64,000 bases of DNA from Phycisphaerae bacterium (GCA_035275405.1 DATEMU010000012.1:372001-436000); one strand, 5' to 3'. Counted from the first letter of the stretch, positions 23,100-32,860 are shown. Notes: generated from the sequence alone by a model not told the origin. A program made the numbers and translations.

Positions 23100-24238
23100 C
23101 GTGCGTGGCGGCGGTTGGCCTTTTGGCCCCAGCGCTGCGAGACGGCGTAGTCCAGGAAGGTGAAGACCCGTTCTCGAGAAAAGGACGGATAGCGAACCCC
23201 GGCAGCCTCGCGCACCGTGCGGGCGTTAGTATCATCGAAGACGGGGTGGTGTCGGATTCGTGGCACCAGCAGGTCGTATTTTTCCCAGAGCAGCGATTCG
23301 GCGACGGATTTGTCAGCCAGTTCGCCCCCGCTGTCGGCATCGACGAAATAACCGCCAGTAATGCCGAAATAGGTCTCCATCCACTTCTTGAAATCGTCCC
23401 AGCAGGGTGGGGCCGGGTCCGTCAGATGGTAAATCCGGCCGTGGTACTCGGGATTGAGTACGACCTCCGCAATCACCCGCGCGGCGTAATCGACGGGAAC
23501 GAAGTTCTGAATCGGATCCTCGGGACGACCGGGGATGCGATGGGGAATATTCGAGATCTCGCCGTTGGAGCCATCACTGCATTCGGTCTTCATCAGGCTG
23601 ATGAGCCGGGCGAACTGGTAGAATCCGCCGAATTGCGTCGTGTAGCCCGTGGTCGAGTCGCCGACGAGGAAGCTGGGGCGGAGGATGGTGAGGATGTTGC
23701 CATTCTCGCGTGCCCATTCCGCGAGGGCCGCCTCGGCAATCCATTTGCTCTCTTCGTACTGGGTCTGAAACGACGGCGGCCGCTCCTGGTGGATTTCCTC
23801 CATGACCCGCTGCGACTTGGTCCCACAGACGTAGGCGGTGCTGACGGCGTGAAGGCGATGCACGTCATGTCGCCGCGCCCAGTCGATCAGGACGGTGGTG
23901 CCTTCGACGTTGGTCCGGAAGGGTTCGCCGTTGCCATTGGAATACAGTTGCAGGCTGGCGGCGCAGGCGACGATGTCGTCGGTCGGGCCCCACTGGCCGT
24001 CCGGCAGGTCGTCCGGCAGGGCGCCCTCACGGAGTATGAGCTGGCCTGATTTGACATAATCCTCGACTTCCACGTCGAGCTGACGCAGGAGCCCGGCGAG
24101 GCGGTGCCGCGTGTCCTGGAGAGGGGCGCGAAGAAGAGCCACCACCCGTCGTTTGCGGTGGAGGAGATCGCGCAGGATGAATTGGCCAAGGAAGCCGGTC
24201 GCCCCGGTCAGTAATGTGGTCGGTCGGTGTTGTTCCAT
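23096..24238 (-). CDS. Thioester-reductase-like NAD(P)-binding protein
   Basis: A 380-residue extended SDR of the NAD-binding 4 group (fatty acyl-CoA reductase and carboxylic acid reductase R-domain relatives), which reduce thioesters to aldehydes or alcohols. TLLTGATGFLGQFILRDLL binds the cofactor and VVALLR ends strand 2. The catalytic Tyr and Lys are in YEESKW (about residues 160-165), with the Ser/Thr in HAVSTAYVCG. RPSFLVGDSTTGY and NFVPVDYAARVI are typical of the group. There is no carrier or adenylation domain. It diverges from an alpha/beta hydrolase, and acyl substrates for both are plausible but inferred. Confidence 0.8.
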   Translation of the reverse strand: MEQHRPTTLLTGATGFLGQFILRDLLHRKRRVVALLRAPLQDTRHRLAGLLRQLDVEVEDYVKSGQLILREGALPDDLPDGQWGPTDDIVACAASLQLYSNGNGEPFRTNVEGTTVLIDWARRHDVHRLHAVSTAYVCGTKSQRVMEEIHQERPPSFQTQYEESKWIAEAALAEWARENGNILTILRPSFLVGDSTTGYTTQFGGFYQFARLISLMKTECSDGSNGEISNIPHRIPGRPEDPIQNFVPVDYAARVIAEVVLNPEYHGRIYHLTDPAPPCWDDFKKWMETYFGITGGYFVDADSGGELADKSVAESLLWEKYDLLVPRIRHHPVFDDTNARTVREAAGVRYPSFSRERVFTFLDYAVSQRWGQKANRRHAR

Positions 24239-24409
24239 CAGTTATCCGTGTTCGGTCCCGCGAACGAACGCAACATCTTGGGGGGGCAGGCCTTTCAATG
24301 CAAGTCTTTTTATCGTAGTCGTCGTAATCCGGCAAACGGCCCCGCGATAAGGCTTTTCCTTATACACGACCGGTAACAACGGCCCTATTACCAGGCTACG
24401 GTCGCACAA

Positions 24410-24438
24410 TTGACCGGTCCAGCCCGCCCACCTAACTT
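24410..24438 (+). promoter_or_regulatory. Candidate promoter for alpha/beta hydrolase gene
   Basis: TTGACC (24410-24415) and TAACTT (24433-24438), 17-base spacer. A small hairpin ATAAGG/CCTTAT lies upstream at about 24351-24367. The 222-base divergent spacer also serves the reductase gene. Confidence 0.45.
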
Positions 24439-24460
24439 ACCCAGCTAGGGCTTTTCATCC

Positions 24461-25753
24461 ATGATCCTGGGACAATTCTCTGAGCGGTCATTCCCCTTTG
24501 TAGCCACAGATTGGACACGAGCCTCACCTGGTTTTGAGGCCGGGACTCGCTCATGGTTACGGCGATGTCACCAATCCTTGGCTGGGCACCTGCCTCCATC
24601 ACGCGCGGGGGCGCTTCTCACGGAGGACCTCGTTGATTCGGCGGGCCGACCACGTGATGTCTTCGGCCATTTTGAGATCAAACCGGAGCGGCTAGCGAGC
24701 CTGCGAGGCAACTGGGACGGGCTGGCTCACACGGCACAGGCAACCGGGACGGATTCGGCGCCGGGGTTACCGACGCCTCCCTGGCCGGGGTATGAGGATA
24801 TCTGGATACCCGTTGGCGAGGGTGTCGAGATCTCCGGGCGGTTGGGGCTCGCACTGGGAACAGATGGGTCTGGGGAGCCTAAGGATTGCATCGTGATTCT
24901 GCCAGGGCTGCTGGGGGATAACAACGTTCTCCGGACGCGCGACTTGTGCGACGCCCTGAGGGCCTGCGGGTTCCATGCGGTGGCGCTGGAGTTTCGCGGG
25001 CATGGACGAACGCTCATCAGGCATCCGGAGCTTTACTACGGGTTCGGTGTGCTTGAAACACTGGATACCTTGGCGGTTTCTCGCTGGCTGGAAGCCCAGC
25101 CCTACGTTCACCGGACGGGCTTGATTGGATTCTGCTGGGGGGCCAACCATGCGCTAATCGCAGGATGGTACGACGATTGCCGCCGGGATCATCCCAGCAT
25201 TAATCCGACGCTGGCCGCCGTGTTGCCGACGGTCCCGGAGTATCGACACTTTTCAGCCGGGGTGATGGCGTTCTCGCCGGTGCTGCGGTTTGAAGAGCTG
25301 ATTGCGGCGCTGGAAACGCCGTGGTCGAAGTTTAAGCACCCTGTCCTTTCCGGCCTGCAACAGAACATTCGGACGCGGATGGAGTATCGAAAGGCGGGGG
25401 ACACGAGCGGCAGCCTGCGGCGGTGCATCGAATTCGAATTTGCGCATGCGTCGCTGCGCTATGCGGATGGGTTCCGGGATGCGGTACATTTCCTGCGGCT
25501 CCTGCCGTACAGGGACCTGCCGGATCATGAGAAACTGGCGAACGCGCGGATGCCGCTACTTATTGTCTTCGCCGCAAACGACCCACTGTCCAAGGCGCAG
25601 GATGTGGCCGATCTGATGGCGACGACCAGCCATCCCAACACCGCGGCCGTCGTCTTGCCGGGCGGCGGGCACATCGGGTTCGCGCCGTACGCGAAGCAAT
25701 ACTACTACAGCCTGATCATGAACTTCTTTGATCCGTCGTGCGGACCGCGCTAA
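24461..25753 (+). CDS. Alpha/beta hydrolase with Cys nucleophile
   Basis: 430 residues. The first 110 are poorly conserved; then a YheT/polyhydroxybutyrate-depolymerase-like alpha/beta core: IVILPGLLGDNNVL (oxyanion loop), VALEFRGHGRT, and the nucleophile elbow GFCWGANHA with Cys225 where most relatives have Ser. The acid is probably in FAANDPLSKA and the base in LPGGGHIGF. A Cys nucleophile is known in dienelactone hydrolases, so hydrolase activity is still possible. There is no signal peptide. The Shine-Dalgarno is a modest TAGGG. It diverges from the thioester-reductase-like gene. Confidence 0.75.
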   Translation: MILGQFSERSFPFVATDWTRASPGFEAGTRSWLRRCHQSLAGHLPPSRAGALLTEDLVDSAGRPRDVFGHFEIKPERLASLRGNWDGLAHTAQATGTDSAPGLPTPPWPGYEDIWIPVGEGVEISGRLGLALGTDGSGEPKDCIVILPGLLGDNNVLRTRDLCDALRACGFHAVALEFRGHGRTLIRHPELYYGFGVLETLDTLAVSRWLEAQPYVHRTGLIGFCWGANHALIAGWYDDCRRDHPSINPTLAAVLPTVPEYRHFSAGVMAFSPVLRFEELIAALETPWSKFKHPVLSGLQQNIRTRMEYRKAGDTSGSLRRCIEFEFAHASLRYADGFRDAVHFLRLLPYRDLPDHEKLANARMPLLIVFAANDPLSKAQDVADLMATTSHPNTAAVVLPGGGHIGFAPYAKQYYYSLIMNFFDPSCGPR

Positions 25754-25831
25754 ATTGATATCAAAGGCGGCCGACGCTCACTCGACCTTTCCGAGCGGCG
25801 CCGGCCGCGAGAGTTCACGGTTGACTTTCGG

Positions 25832-27577
25832 CTATGCAGATCTCCCGCCTGATCGTCGCCGGCGGGCGAAGGTCCAGCCGATCAGGCCGAACGGTATCAT
25901 TGTCGCCACGCCTAATCCGCACCACGAGTTCGAGTTCGAACCGGCGGGAGTGGGAGCATCCGCAACAGCGGCAATTGAGGCAAGTTGTGCGCATTGCGAC
26001 TCCTTATGGCTGCCGGTCGGGTCATGAATTTGGAAATTCCCTCCGTCGCTATAACCGAACACCTCATAAGCGATAGCCGACGCGAACGTGTCGTCGCAGT
26101 GGATCTTAATGCGATAGAAGTCCGGACACGTACAGTCGGCCCCCGCTCCAGAGGCGCCGCCGGGCGGACACAGCTCAGGCTCCGGATCGTTGGGCGAACC
26201 GGGCTCGCCAAGGTCCTCCATGTGTACCTCGAAGGCATAGAGCGGGCCGTTCGTAAGCGTGCATCCGGGTGGGGACGTTCTGATGTTCTTGATCGTCCCG
26301 ATGCCCCTGAAGTCAATCTGCTTGAAATGCCCGTTGGCAGCGGCATGGGGACAGACGGGCGGATCGCTGCATTCAATGCAAGTGATCATCGTTCCTTCCG
26401 GTGCGCTGGCCGTGCCCGCGTGGAAGGTGAAGATCCCCAGCGGGCCGCTGTGCTGGGTGTGCGTCCACTCCCCCCAGGGTTGTGCAGACGGGCAACAACC
26501 CGTGAGCGGGGCCCCGGCCTGGCCGCCGAACGTGTAACGGTTTCCATTGACTTCGTTGTTGCCGCCGCCGGTCACGCGGCAGCCGGAGGGAGGGGGAGGC
26601 GGAGGGGGGCAGTTGACCGTCGTCAGTGTGCGGCAGCACGTGCCGGTGCAGCCATTATCGGTGATGACCAGACAGTATTGGCCGGCTGTGCCGATCGTGA
26701 TACACGCGTCGTCCGCCTGGCCCGCCGGGATGACGCCGCCGCCGCTCGCGGTCCACGAATAAGTGTCCATATTGGCTGGACCGCACCACGTTGTTGTTTC
26801 ACCCTGGCAAAGGTTTTCGATACCGCCCGTGATCGTGCAATCGAGATCGGAACCGATCTCCAGAACGACCCCTCCCTTGCAGAAACAGCCATCGTCCGTC
26901 GTGACAATCACGGCAATCACGACATCTCCGCTGGGCCCCGCAGTATAGGTGACGCAACGTTCGCCCTCTCCGTCGATGATCATGCCGCCCTCGAGCAACC
27001 ACTCATACGTCGCGCCCAGTCCGGCATCGGGAACGCATGCCGTGTTGCCGGTCGAATTGGGGCAGGGCGGGTCCGCCGTAATCGTGCAATCAGGATTCGG
27101 ATTGATCACCACGGACGCGTCGTCTTCCGAGGTCACCGTCGTGGTGCCGACGTCGGTCACGAAGTCGCCGCTGGCTTCTGCGGTATTAGTGCGAGTGCCG
27201 ACCGGCGGCGTGCGGGTCGCCGTGTAGGTCCAAGTTTCATCGGGGTCCAGCAGTCCGACGCCGCTGGTATCGCCGCCGACAAGAACGGGGCTGAAGTCAT
27301 CATCGCTTTCGGGAGAGTTATCCCCCGGCGTGCCGTTGTCGTCCACGACGACGACGTTTTCAAGAGGCACGTCGCCGGGATTGGTCACGGTGTAAGTATA
27401 GGTAATCCCGGTACTTTCGCAGGCAGACGTGGAGTCGGCGTTTTTGACGATGTGAATATCCGGATTCACCTGACCCCAGACCGGCGGCGACACGATCGCG
27501 ACGATCATTAACGCGAGTCCGACGACGGCTATATGACTCACTCGACTCGATATTCCACTACTTTCCGAGAATAACAT
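25832..27577 (-). CDS. Surface protein with DUF11-type domain and C-terminal anchor
   Basis: A 581-residue exported protein. The signal peptide (residues 1-36, ending SPPVWGQ) precedes a DUF11-type repeat (DIHIVKNADSTSACESTGIT, TYTVTNPGDVPLENVVVVDD, TNTAEASGDF), then two Cys-paired Ig/PKD-like segments (ATYEWLLEGGMI and DTYSWTASGGGVIP), a Pro run and a Cys-rich domain (GGQAGAPLTGC). The C-terminus is a hydrophobic helix (LGVATMIPFGLIGWTF) ending ARRRRSGG, a sorting/anchor tail like those of PEP-CTERM-type proteins but without the PEP motif. ATG 27577 has a perfect AGGAG eight bases upstream, so the longer frame to 27769 is rejected. Probably a cell-surface protein; ligand unknown. Confidence 0.75.
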   Translation of the reverse strand: MLFSESSGISSRVSHIAVVGLALMIVAIVSPPVWGQVNPDIHIVKNADSTSACESTGITYTYTVTNPGDVPLENVVVVDDNGTPGDNSPESDDDFSPVLVGGDTSGVGLLDPDETWTYTATRTPPVGTRTNTAEASGDFVTDVGTTTVTSEDDASVVINPNPDCTITADPPCPNSTGNTACVPDAGLGATYEWLLEGGMIIDGEGERCVTYTAGPSGDVVIAVIVTTDDGCFCKGGVVLEIGSDLDCTITGGIENLCQGETTTWCGPANMDTYSWTASGGGVIPAGQADDACITIGTAGQYCLVITDNGCTGTCCRTLTTVNCPPPPPPPSGCRVTGGGNNEVNGNRYTFGGQAGAPLTGCCPSAQPWGEWTHTQHSGPLGIFTFHAGTASAPEGTMITCIECSDPPVCPHAAANGHFKQIDFRGIGTIKNIRTSPPGCTLTNGPLYAFEVHMEDLGEPGSPNDPEPELCPPGGASGAGADCTCPDFYRIKIHCDDTFASAIAYEVFGYSDGGNFQIHDPTGSHKESQCAQLASIAAVADAPTPAGSNSNSWCGLGVATMIPFGLIGWTFARRRRSGGRSA

Positions 27578-27915
27578 CTTGAGTACTCCTGCGCGGTTGG
27601 CGCGCTGTCGGCGATTCTCCGAGTAGCCCGCTTGTCGCCGGGCAGACTTCAAAACCGCCAATGGCCTGGTTCTTCGGAATGCAGGATCCCGAGTCTCGAC
27701 AAGTCTTTTCCCCTGCGAGGGAGCGTGCATTGCCAAAAAAAATGAAAAAACCAACTCTCTGTTTTTCAATGGACTCCCCCTGCCGAAGACAGCCTAACGC
27801 TGCGCTGAGCGACCGTCGTCGCACGAAGCTAACACTAGATCTTTAGCGCGGAAACGTAACACCAGAATGAAAAACGCTTAACGCGCAGGCCGCTTCAGTT
27901 TGCGCGGAAGCATAC
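27578..27915. other. Intergenic region upstream of surface protein
   Basis: About 340 bases between the end of the phosphodiesterase operon and the surface protein start, both on the minus strand. It contains A and T runs near 27737-27775. I looked for a cyclic-di-GMP riboswitch and a sigma-54 site and found neither convincingly. Confidence 0.4.
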
Positions 27916-29592
27916 CTATCGAATCGCGGATGGGTCCCAGCGGGAAGGCGCGGCCTGACGGAGCTTGTCGGCGATGCTTTCACCGTCCAGGGAATATGTG
28001 GCGATCCGATCGCCTTCCCCGAGCAGATCCAGCACAGTGGGGGTCAGGTCGACGAGTCGCGCATTTGGAATCGACGATCCTTTTGGCAATCCGGGACCGG
28101 CGAAATACATCGGGATTAGCATGTCTTCCGGAAGGCAGGAACCGTGTTCGCCCCGATCGTGACCTTCAAAGGCCCAATCCCGCGCCGAGAAGACCACGAA
28201 TTCTCCTGTGCGTGGTGAGTCAAAGGCTTCGACAATTTGAGGAATAAAATCCGGATAATTCGTAGAAGCTAAGGCGGCAAGCCATTCACGGGACGTATGC
28301 CAACCGGCGGCGGCGAAGGCGGAGAGAGTTGCGTTGTCCGAAATTTGAAGTGGATCGTTCGGCTCGTTCGGCCAAGGGACAATCCGGTACATCGGCTTTT
28401 TCTCTTCCATTTTGCGCTCAATAAGGGCTGCGCCGCGGCGCGAAAAGACGTGAACCGTGCCTGGCGCGGGCGAAGTACAGACGAGTTCCACGCCGGGCAG
28501 CTTCCAAAGCGGGGAAGCGTCCTGTTCGGCGCCGCCGGACACGCACCGCGAAACCTCTTCCGCACTGACCGGTCGGCTCCAACCCCTCGATCCCTTCAAA
28601 TGTACATAGATTCGACGGAAAGAGCCGTCGATGACGATGGCGTCGTAATTCTCAAAATGGTCGAATGCCGTGATGTAGTCCCGGGCGAAATACTCGCCCC
28701 GATGGACGTGCAGCCGGCGCTCCTTTCGCAGCCAGCCGACCAGATCCACTGATTTCGTGGCATGGACATCTGGGTGGGAGTGATCGGAAACCAGGATGAG
28801 CGTCGTTCGTTCGAGAAGATGCTCGCGTGCCAACGCGTCGGTGACGCGCTGGATTTGACGGTCAATATTCTCCACGGCCGAGGCGTAGGCGGACGAGTCC
28901 GAGCCGCTGAGATGGCCGATTTCGTCGATGCCGGGGAAGTAAAAAGTCAGCAGGCTGGGCCAGCGGCCGGCGCGGTTGACATAGTCCCCTATTTCCTCGA
29001 GGGAACCGGCGGAGAGTTGATCGATGCTCTGAAACAGTCCGACCGCCCAAGCCAGCCCGGTAGGAACTTCGTTAGTCTCGGCAATGTTCGCGCCGCGGTG
29101 CGTATGGCATTGGATGCTGATCGTGAAATGGTCGTTGAGCATTTCGTAAATCGTGGGATCGCGGAAGTCGTGATTGACGGTCTGGTAATGCGAGGGGCGG
29201 ATGTAGTCCGTGGATGCGAGCGTGCGGCGGTCGAACCATTGGTTGCCGACGATTCCGTGATGTCCGGGAAAACGGCCGGTAAGGAGGCTGACGGTATTGG
29301 GATAGGTCATCGCAGGAATGCTGGTCACGGCGTGCTGCACCCCTACGCCGCCGTCGACGAAGAGCCGCTGGATCGTGGGGAGCCGGCCCTGAGCGAGAAA
29401 CTGATTCAGGTGGCCTCGATCCAGACCGTCCACGAAAAAGAGCACGACGGATTTTTCCGGCCGCTCGACGGTGGGTTCCAGTTGCAGACGGAGGGGATGG
29501 CGACCGCACCCCGTCAGGAGGACGAGGACGCCCGCGAGCCTGAGAAATGCTCTACTCGTGCGGTTGGAAGGTTGATCGTTGAGCGTCTTCAT
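27916..29592 (-). CDS. Type I phosphodiesterase/alkaline phosphatase-fold lipoprotein
   Basis: 558 residues. Lipobox LLTGC near residue 29, then a complete nucleotide-pyrophosphatase/phosphodiesterase layout: metal ligand in VVLFFVDGLD, nucleophile Thr in SIPAMTYPNTVSLLTG, GIDEIGH, SDHSHPD and the late His in DRGEHGSC. Probably hydrolyses phosphodiesters or phosphoglycerol-type groups outside the inner membrane. It is the last gene of a three-gene operon: its ATG overlaps the stop of the permease gene (ATGA). The coupling suggests that substrate release or modification follows transport or membrane release by the ABC system. The precise substrate is unknown. Confidence 0.85.
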   Translation of the reverse strand: MKTLNDQPSNRTSRAFLRLAGVLVLLTGCGRHPLRLQLEPTVERPEKSVVLFFVDGLDRGHLNQFLAQGRLPTIQRLFVDGGVGVQHAVTSIPAMTYPNTVSLLTGRFPGHHGIVGNQWFDRRTLASTDYIRPSHYQTVNHDFRDPTIYEMLNDHFTISIQCHTHRGANIAETNEVPTGLAWAVGLFQSIDQLSAGSLEEIGDYVNRAGRWPSLLTFYFPGIDEIGHLSGSDSSAYASAVENIDRQIQRVTDALAREHLLERTTLILVSDHSHPDVHATKSVDLVGWLRKERRLHVHRGEYFARDYITAFDHFENYDAIVIDGSFRRIYVHLKGSRGWSRPVSAEEVSRCVSGGAEQDASPLWKLPGVELVCTSPAPGTVHVFSRRGAALIERKMEEKKPMYRIVPWPNEPNDPLQISDNATLSAFAAAGWHTSREWLAALASTNYPDFIPQIVEAFDSPRTGEFVVFSARDWAFEGHDRGEHGSCLPEDMLIPMYFAGPGLPKGSSIPNARLVDLTPTVLDLLGEGDRIATYSLDGESIADKLRQAAPSRWDPSAIR

Positions 29593-32162
29593 TCGTAGCC
29601 AATGGCCTGGATGATATCGAGGCGGCGGGCGGCGCGGAGTGGGAGCATTGCCGCGCCGAGGGCGATGAGCAGGGCGGCCAAGCCCGCGTAACCCATTGCA
29701 TCATAAGGAATGACCACCGGAATATCGTGGCCCGAGGCCTTGATGGTCATGGGCACGACCAGAAACCTTGCGGTGGTCAGGCCGATGACGCCGCCGGCCA
29801 AAGCGCCGAGCGCGCCGAGCAAGGCCGCCTCGATGGCTAGGAGTTGCTGGATCTGCCGGGCAGACGCGCCGATGGCGCGGAGCAGACCGATCTGGCGCGA
29901 TTGCGTAAGCAGCGAGACGAGGAGGGTATTGGCGACCCCGACGCCGCCGACGATGACGGAAAGTACCAGTTGCATATTGGCCAGGGCAAACCACTCGCGG
30001 GTGAAACGCCGGGCGAAGTCCATGAGGTCATCGAGGCGGTAGAGGTACAGGCCGTATCGACCGCTGAGCCGCTCGGTCAGCTTCGCCTGGTAGCGCGCGA
30101 TATCGTCCCCCGTGGGGAGGCCGATGCCGGCAGAGGGGCGAACGCGAATATCGAGGTAGGAAAGGGAGGTGTCGTTCCAGAGCGAGTGATAGACCGCCCG
30201 TTCCATGAAAACGCTTCCCCGGAACCAAGTGTAATCCGTCTGGATGCTGTGGATCGCGAAGGACCGAGGACCTTGTGGCGTGTCGAGGGACACTTGATCA
30301 CCCGGGCGGAGACCATGAATACGCGCGAGATTGGCGGAGACCTCGACTTGGCCGGCCTGCAGCGCGGCGGCGCGGGCGAGGTCGGCGGCCGGATTGGCGG
30401 AGCGGCCTCGATCGATGCGGCCCTTTTGAACGGCGGCGGTGTCGTAGGTGATGAGCATGATGTCGTCGCCGCGGAAGGGCACGAGGCGCGAGCGAACCCC
30501 GTAGGCTTCGGCGCACTCGGGGTCCCGGCGGATTTCATCGAGAAGGTGCGCAGGAAAGCTGCTGGAGGGGTAGGCCGTGGAGGCCATGTCGTTGGTCTGA
30601 AGCGTCATGTCGAAGACGAGCACGTCGTCCATCCAGCGCGAAATTTCCCGGTCCAGGCCGCCGATGATCGAGGCCATGGCGATGATGAGGCTGAGGCTGC
30701 CGCCGAGGGCGATGGTGGTGAGGGAGGTTCGTGACGGGTTCAGGATGATGTTGTGCAGCGCGAGAAACGCCGGCACGTTGGAGAATCGACGAGCCAGTCG
30801 GCGGATGGGCGGGCTGAACCAGATCAGCAGTTGCGGTCCGGCCAGTGCGATGCCGAAGAGGCCCGCCATGAGCCCGGCGACGGTCGGCTTCCAGTCTGTG
30901 CGCGGATGGCGGACGACGACGGCGCAGAAGACCAGCAGGGCAATGCCGATGACGAGCCAGAGTCCAGTGCGCTGGCGCAGCTGCGATTCGACTTCGCCGG
31001 GCCTCATGGCGGCGGTCGGCGGGAGCATCGCGGCGGCGCGGGCGGGGGCGTAGGCGCCGAGGATGGCGGCGAGCATGCCGACGATGGGGGCGAGGATCCA
31101 CGCGTCCAACGGAACGACCAGTTGTGGGGCGGCCAAATCGAGCATGATCGTGAGGGTCCGGGCCGTCTGCTCCAGGGCATAAGAGGCGATCGCGCGGCCT
31201 CCGACCGTGCCGAGAACTGAGGCGACGAGTCCAATCAGGGCGGCTTCGCCCGTGACCACGGCGAGGATTTCACCTCGCGTCGCGCCGAGGGCGCGGAGCG
31301 TGCCGATTTCCTTGGCACGCTGAACAACGGATAGTGACATCGTGTTGTAGACGATGAAGAGGCCGATGACGGAGGCGAGGAGGCTGAAGCAGACGAGGAT
31401 GGTTTGGAACTGGCTGGTGATGTAGTCGAAGGTGGGGTTATGCCCGCGGATCGGTTCAACCGACGCGGTGTCGCCCAGCGATTGAGTCAGTGCGTGGAGT
31501 CGCTCGGGGGAGTCGAGGGTGAGTTCGATGCGATCAAATCGGCCGGGGCGGCCGAGGAAACGCTGGGCAGCGCCGACTTCCATGAAGATGATGTTGCCGT
31601 CCATGGCGAGGGCGGCGCCGTCGGAGAGGAGGATGCCGGCGATGGCGAATTCGCGCGTATCGGCGGGGCCGGTCAGTGAGATCTTTTCACCGAGCCGATA
31701 GCTGAAGCGATCGGCCAGGCGGCGGGGGATGACCACGGCATCGGGGTTGAGCAGCAGCGTGGGCAAGTCCAGTTGAACGCTCTGTTCGAGTTGATAACCG
31801 CGAAGTTTGGCCTCGCGCAGCGGGCTGATGCCGAACAGCATGACTGTCTGTCGTTCCTGCGCAAGGACCGCGGCGGCTTGCACAACCGGCGCGGCAGTCA
31901 CGCCGGGGAGATTTTCGATCGCGGCGAGGACGGCTTCATCGACGCCGGCGGGTGCGACGACGCGATACTGCGCTTTACCGGCGAGCGCTTCAAGATTGCC
32001 GTGAAATGCATGAACGATGCTCTCTTGCGTGATCCGCATCGAGACAAAGAGCATGACTGCCACGGAAATGGAAAACAGGCTGAGGAGATACCGCAGCGGA
32101 TGCCGACGCACATGCTGCGGCATGGTCGCGAGGAGTTGCTGCAGCACGGAAGCCAGTGTCAC
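29589..32162 (-). CDS. MacB/LolCE-like ABC transporter permease
   Basis: 857 residues, a double-length FtsX-type permease. There is one N-terminal helix (YLLSLFSISVAVMLFV), a periplasmic MacB-PCD-like domain (about residues 50-245), three to four helices (for example VCFSLLASVIGLFIVYNTMS), central helices, a second periplasmic domain (about 520-690) and a final three-helix FtsX block (MQLVLSVIVGGVGVANTLL, ending in YAGLAALLIALGAAML). About ten helices in all. Such permeases use cytoplasmic ATP hydrolysis to move periplasmic substrates such as lipoproteins, lipids or peptides. Translation begins with GTG overlapping the ATPase stop (GTGA), and its stop overlaps the phosphodiesterase start. Confidence 0.9.
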   Translation of the reverse strand: MTLASVLQQLLATMPQHVRRHPLRYLLSLFSISVAVMLFVSMRITQESIVHAFHGNLEALAGKAQYRVVAPAGVDEAVLAAIENLPGVTAAPVVQAAAVLAQERQTVMLFGISPLREAKLRGYQLEQSVQLDLPTLLLNPDAVVIPRRLADRFSYRLGEKISLTGPADTREFAIAGILLSDGAALAMDGNIIFMEVGAAQRFLGRPGRFDRIELTLDSPERLHALTQSLGDTASVEPIRGHNPTFDYITSQFQTILVCFSLLASVIGLFIVYNTMSLSVVQRAKEIGTLRALGATRGEILAVVTGEAALIGLVASVLGTVGGRAIASYALEQTARTLTIMLDLAAPQLVVPLDAWILAPIVGMLAAILGAYAPARAAAMLPPTAAMRPGEVESQLRQRTGLWLVIGIALLVFCAVVVRHPRTDWKPTVAGLMAGLFGIALAGPQLLIWFSPPIRRLARRFSNVPAFLALHNIILNPSRTSLTTIALGGSLSLIIAMASIIGGLDREISRWMDDVLVFDMTLQTNDMASTAYPSSSFPAHLLDEIRRDPECAEAYGVRSRLVPFRGDDIMLITYDTAAVQKGRIDRGRSANPAADLARAAALQAGQVEVSANLARIHGLRPGDQVSLDTPQGPRSFAIHSIQTDYTWFRGSVFMERAVYHSLWNDTSLSYLDIRVRPSAGIGLPTGDDIARYQAKLTERLSGRYGLYLYRLDDLMDFARRFTREWFALANMQLVLSVIVGGVGVANTLLVSLLTQSRQIGLLRAIGASARQIQQLLAIEAALLGALGALAGGVIGLTTARFLVVPMTIKASGHDIPVVIPYDAMGYAGLAALLIALGAAMLPLRAARRLDIIQAIGYE

Positions 32163-32860
32163 GGAGACTCGACCTCCGCCAGCGACGCCGAAGCGCTTGC
32201 CTCGACGCGGCCGTCGCGAATGCGAATCACCCGATCCGCCAATGCAGCGACCTGGGCGTCGTGCGTGACAAGCACGGTGGTTCGTCGCGTGTCGTGGGCG
32301 GTCTGGCGGATCATGTTCATGATTTCCGAACTGGTGGCGGAGTCGAGATTACCTGTCGGCTCGTCTGCCAGCAGAAGCGCCGGATCGGTGATCAGCGCCC
32401 GGGCGATCGCAACGCGCTGCATCTCTCCGCCGGACAATTCGTCGGGATAGGCGCTGGCCCGGTCGGCGAGCCCGATGCGTTCAATCAACGCATCGACCAT
32501 TGGGCGGACGGCCCCGAAGCGCCGGCCGTCGAGAAGCAGGGGGATGGCGATGTTGCGATCCAGCGGAAGGTTCGGGAGCAGATTGAAGAACTGAAAGACC
32601 AGGCCAATGCGATAGCGGCGCAATTCGGTACGCTGTTCTTCAGACAGGACCGTGGTATCACGGCCTTCGATGAAGACCCGGCCGGTCGTCGGCAGGTCGA
32701 GCGCCGCGGCCAGGTGAAGAAAGGTGCTCTTTCCCGAACCGCTGGGACCGACGACGGCGACGAATTCGCCGCGCTGAATATCCAGGGAGAGGCCATCCAG
32801 GGCCCGCGTCGGCCTCCCGCGCCGCTCATACACCTTGGCAACATTCTCAAAACGGAGCAT
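32159..32860 (-). CDS. LolD/MacB-type ABC transporter ATPase
   Basis: 233 residues, the standard size. Walker A GPSGSGKST, Q-loop FQFFNLLPNL, signature LSGGEMQRVAIARAL, Walker B LLLADEPTGNLD and switch His in VTHDAQ are all intact. It energises the adjacent FtsX-type permease. The longest frame begins with TTG at 32896; ATG 32860 gives the normal LolD start (MLRFENVAKVYERRG). First gene of the three-gene operon, divergent from the DAHP synthase gene. Confidence 0.93.
   Translation of the reverse strand: MLRFENVAKVYERRGRPTRALDGLSLDIQRGEFVAVVGPSGSGKSTFLHLAAALDLPTTGRVFIEGRDTTVLSEEQRTELRRYRIGLVFQFFNLLPNLPLDRNIAIPLLLDGRRFGAVRPMVDALIERIGLADRASAYPDELSGGEMQRVAIARALITDPALLLADEPTGNLDSATSSEIMNMIRQTAHDTRRTTVLVTHDAQVAALADRVIRIRDGRVEASASASLAEVESP

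Noticed and set aside
24351-24367. Hairpin ATAAGG/CCTTAT as a terminator
   Set aside because: Short stem, no T run after it on either strand, and it lies between divergent genes where no terminator is needed.
27578-27900. Cyclic-di-GMP riboswitch upstream of the surface protein
   Set aside because: A few bases resemble the class I core on the minus strand, but the conserved loops and tetraloop receptor are not present.
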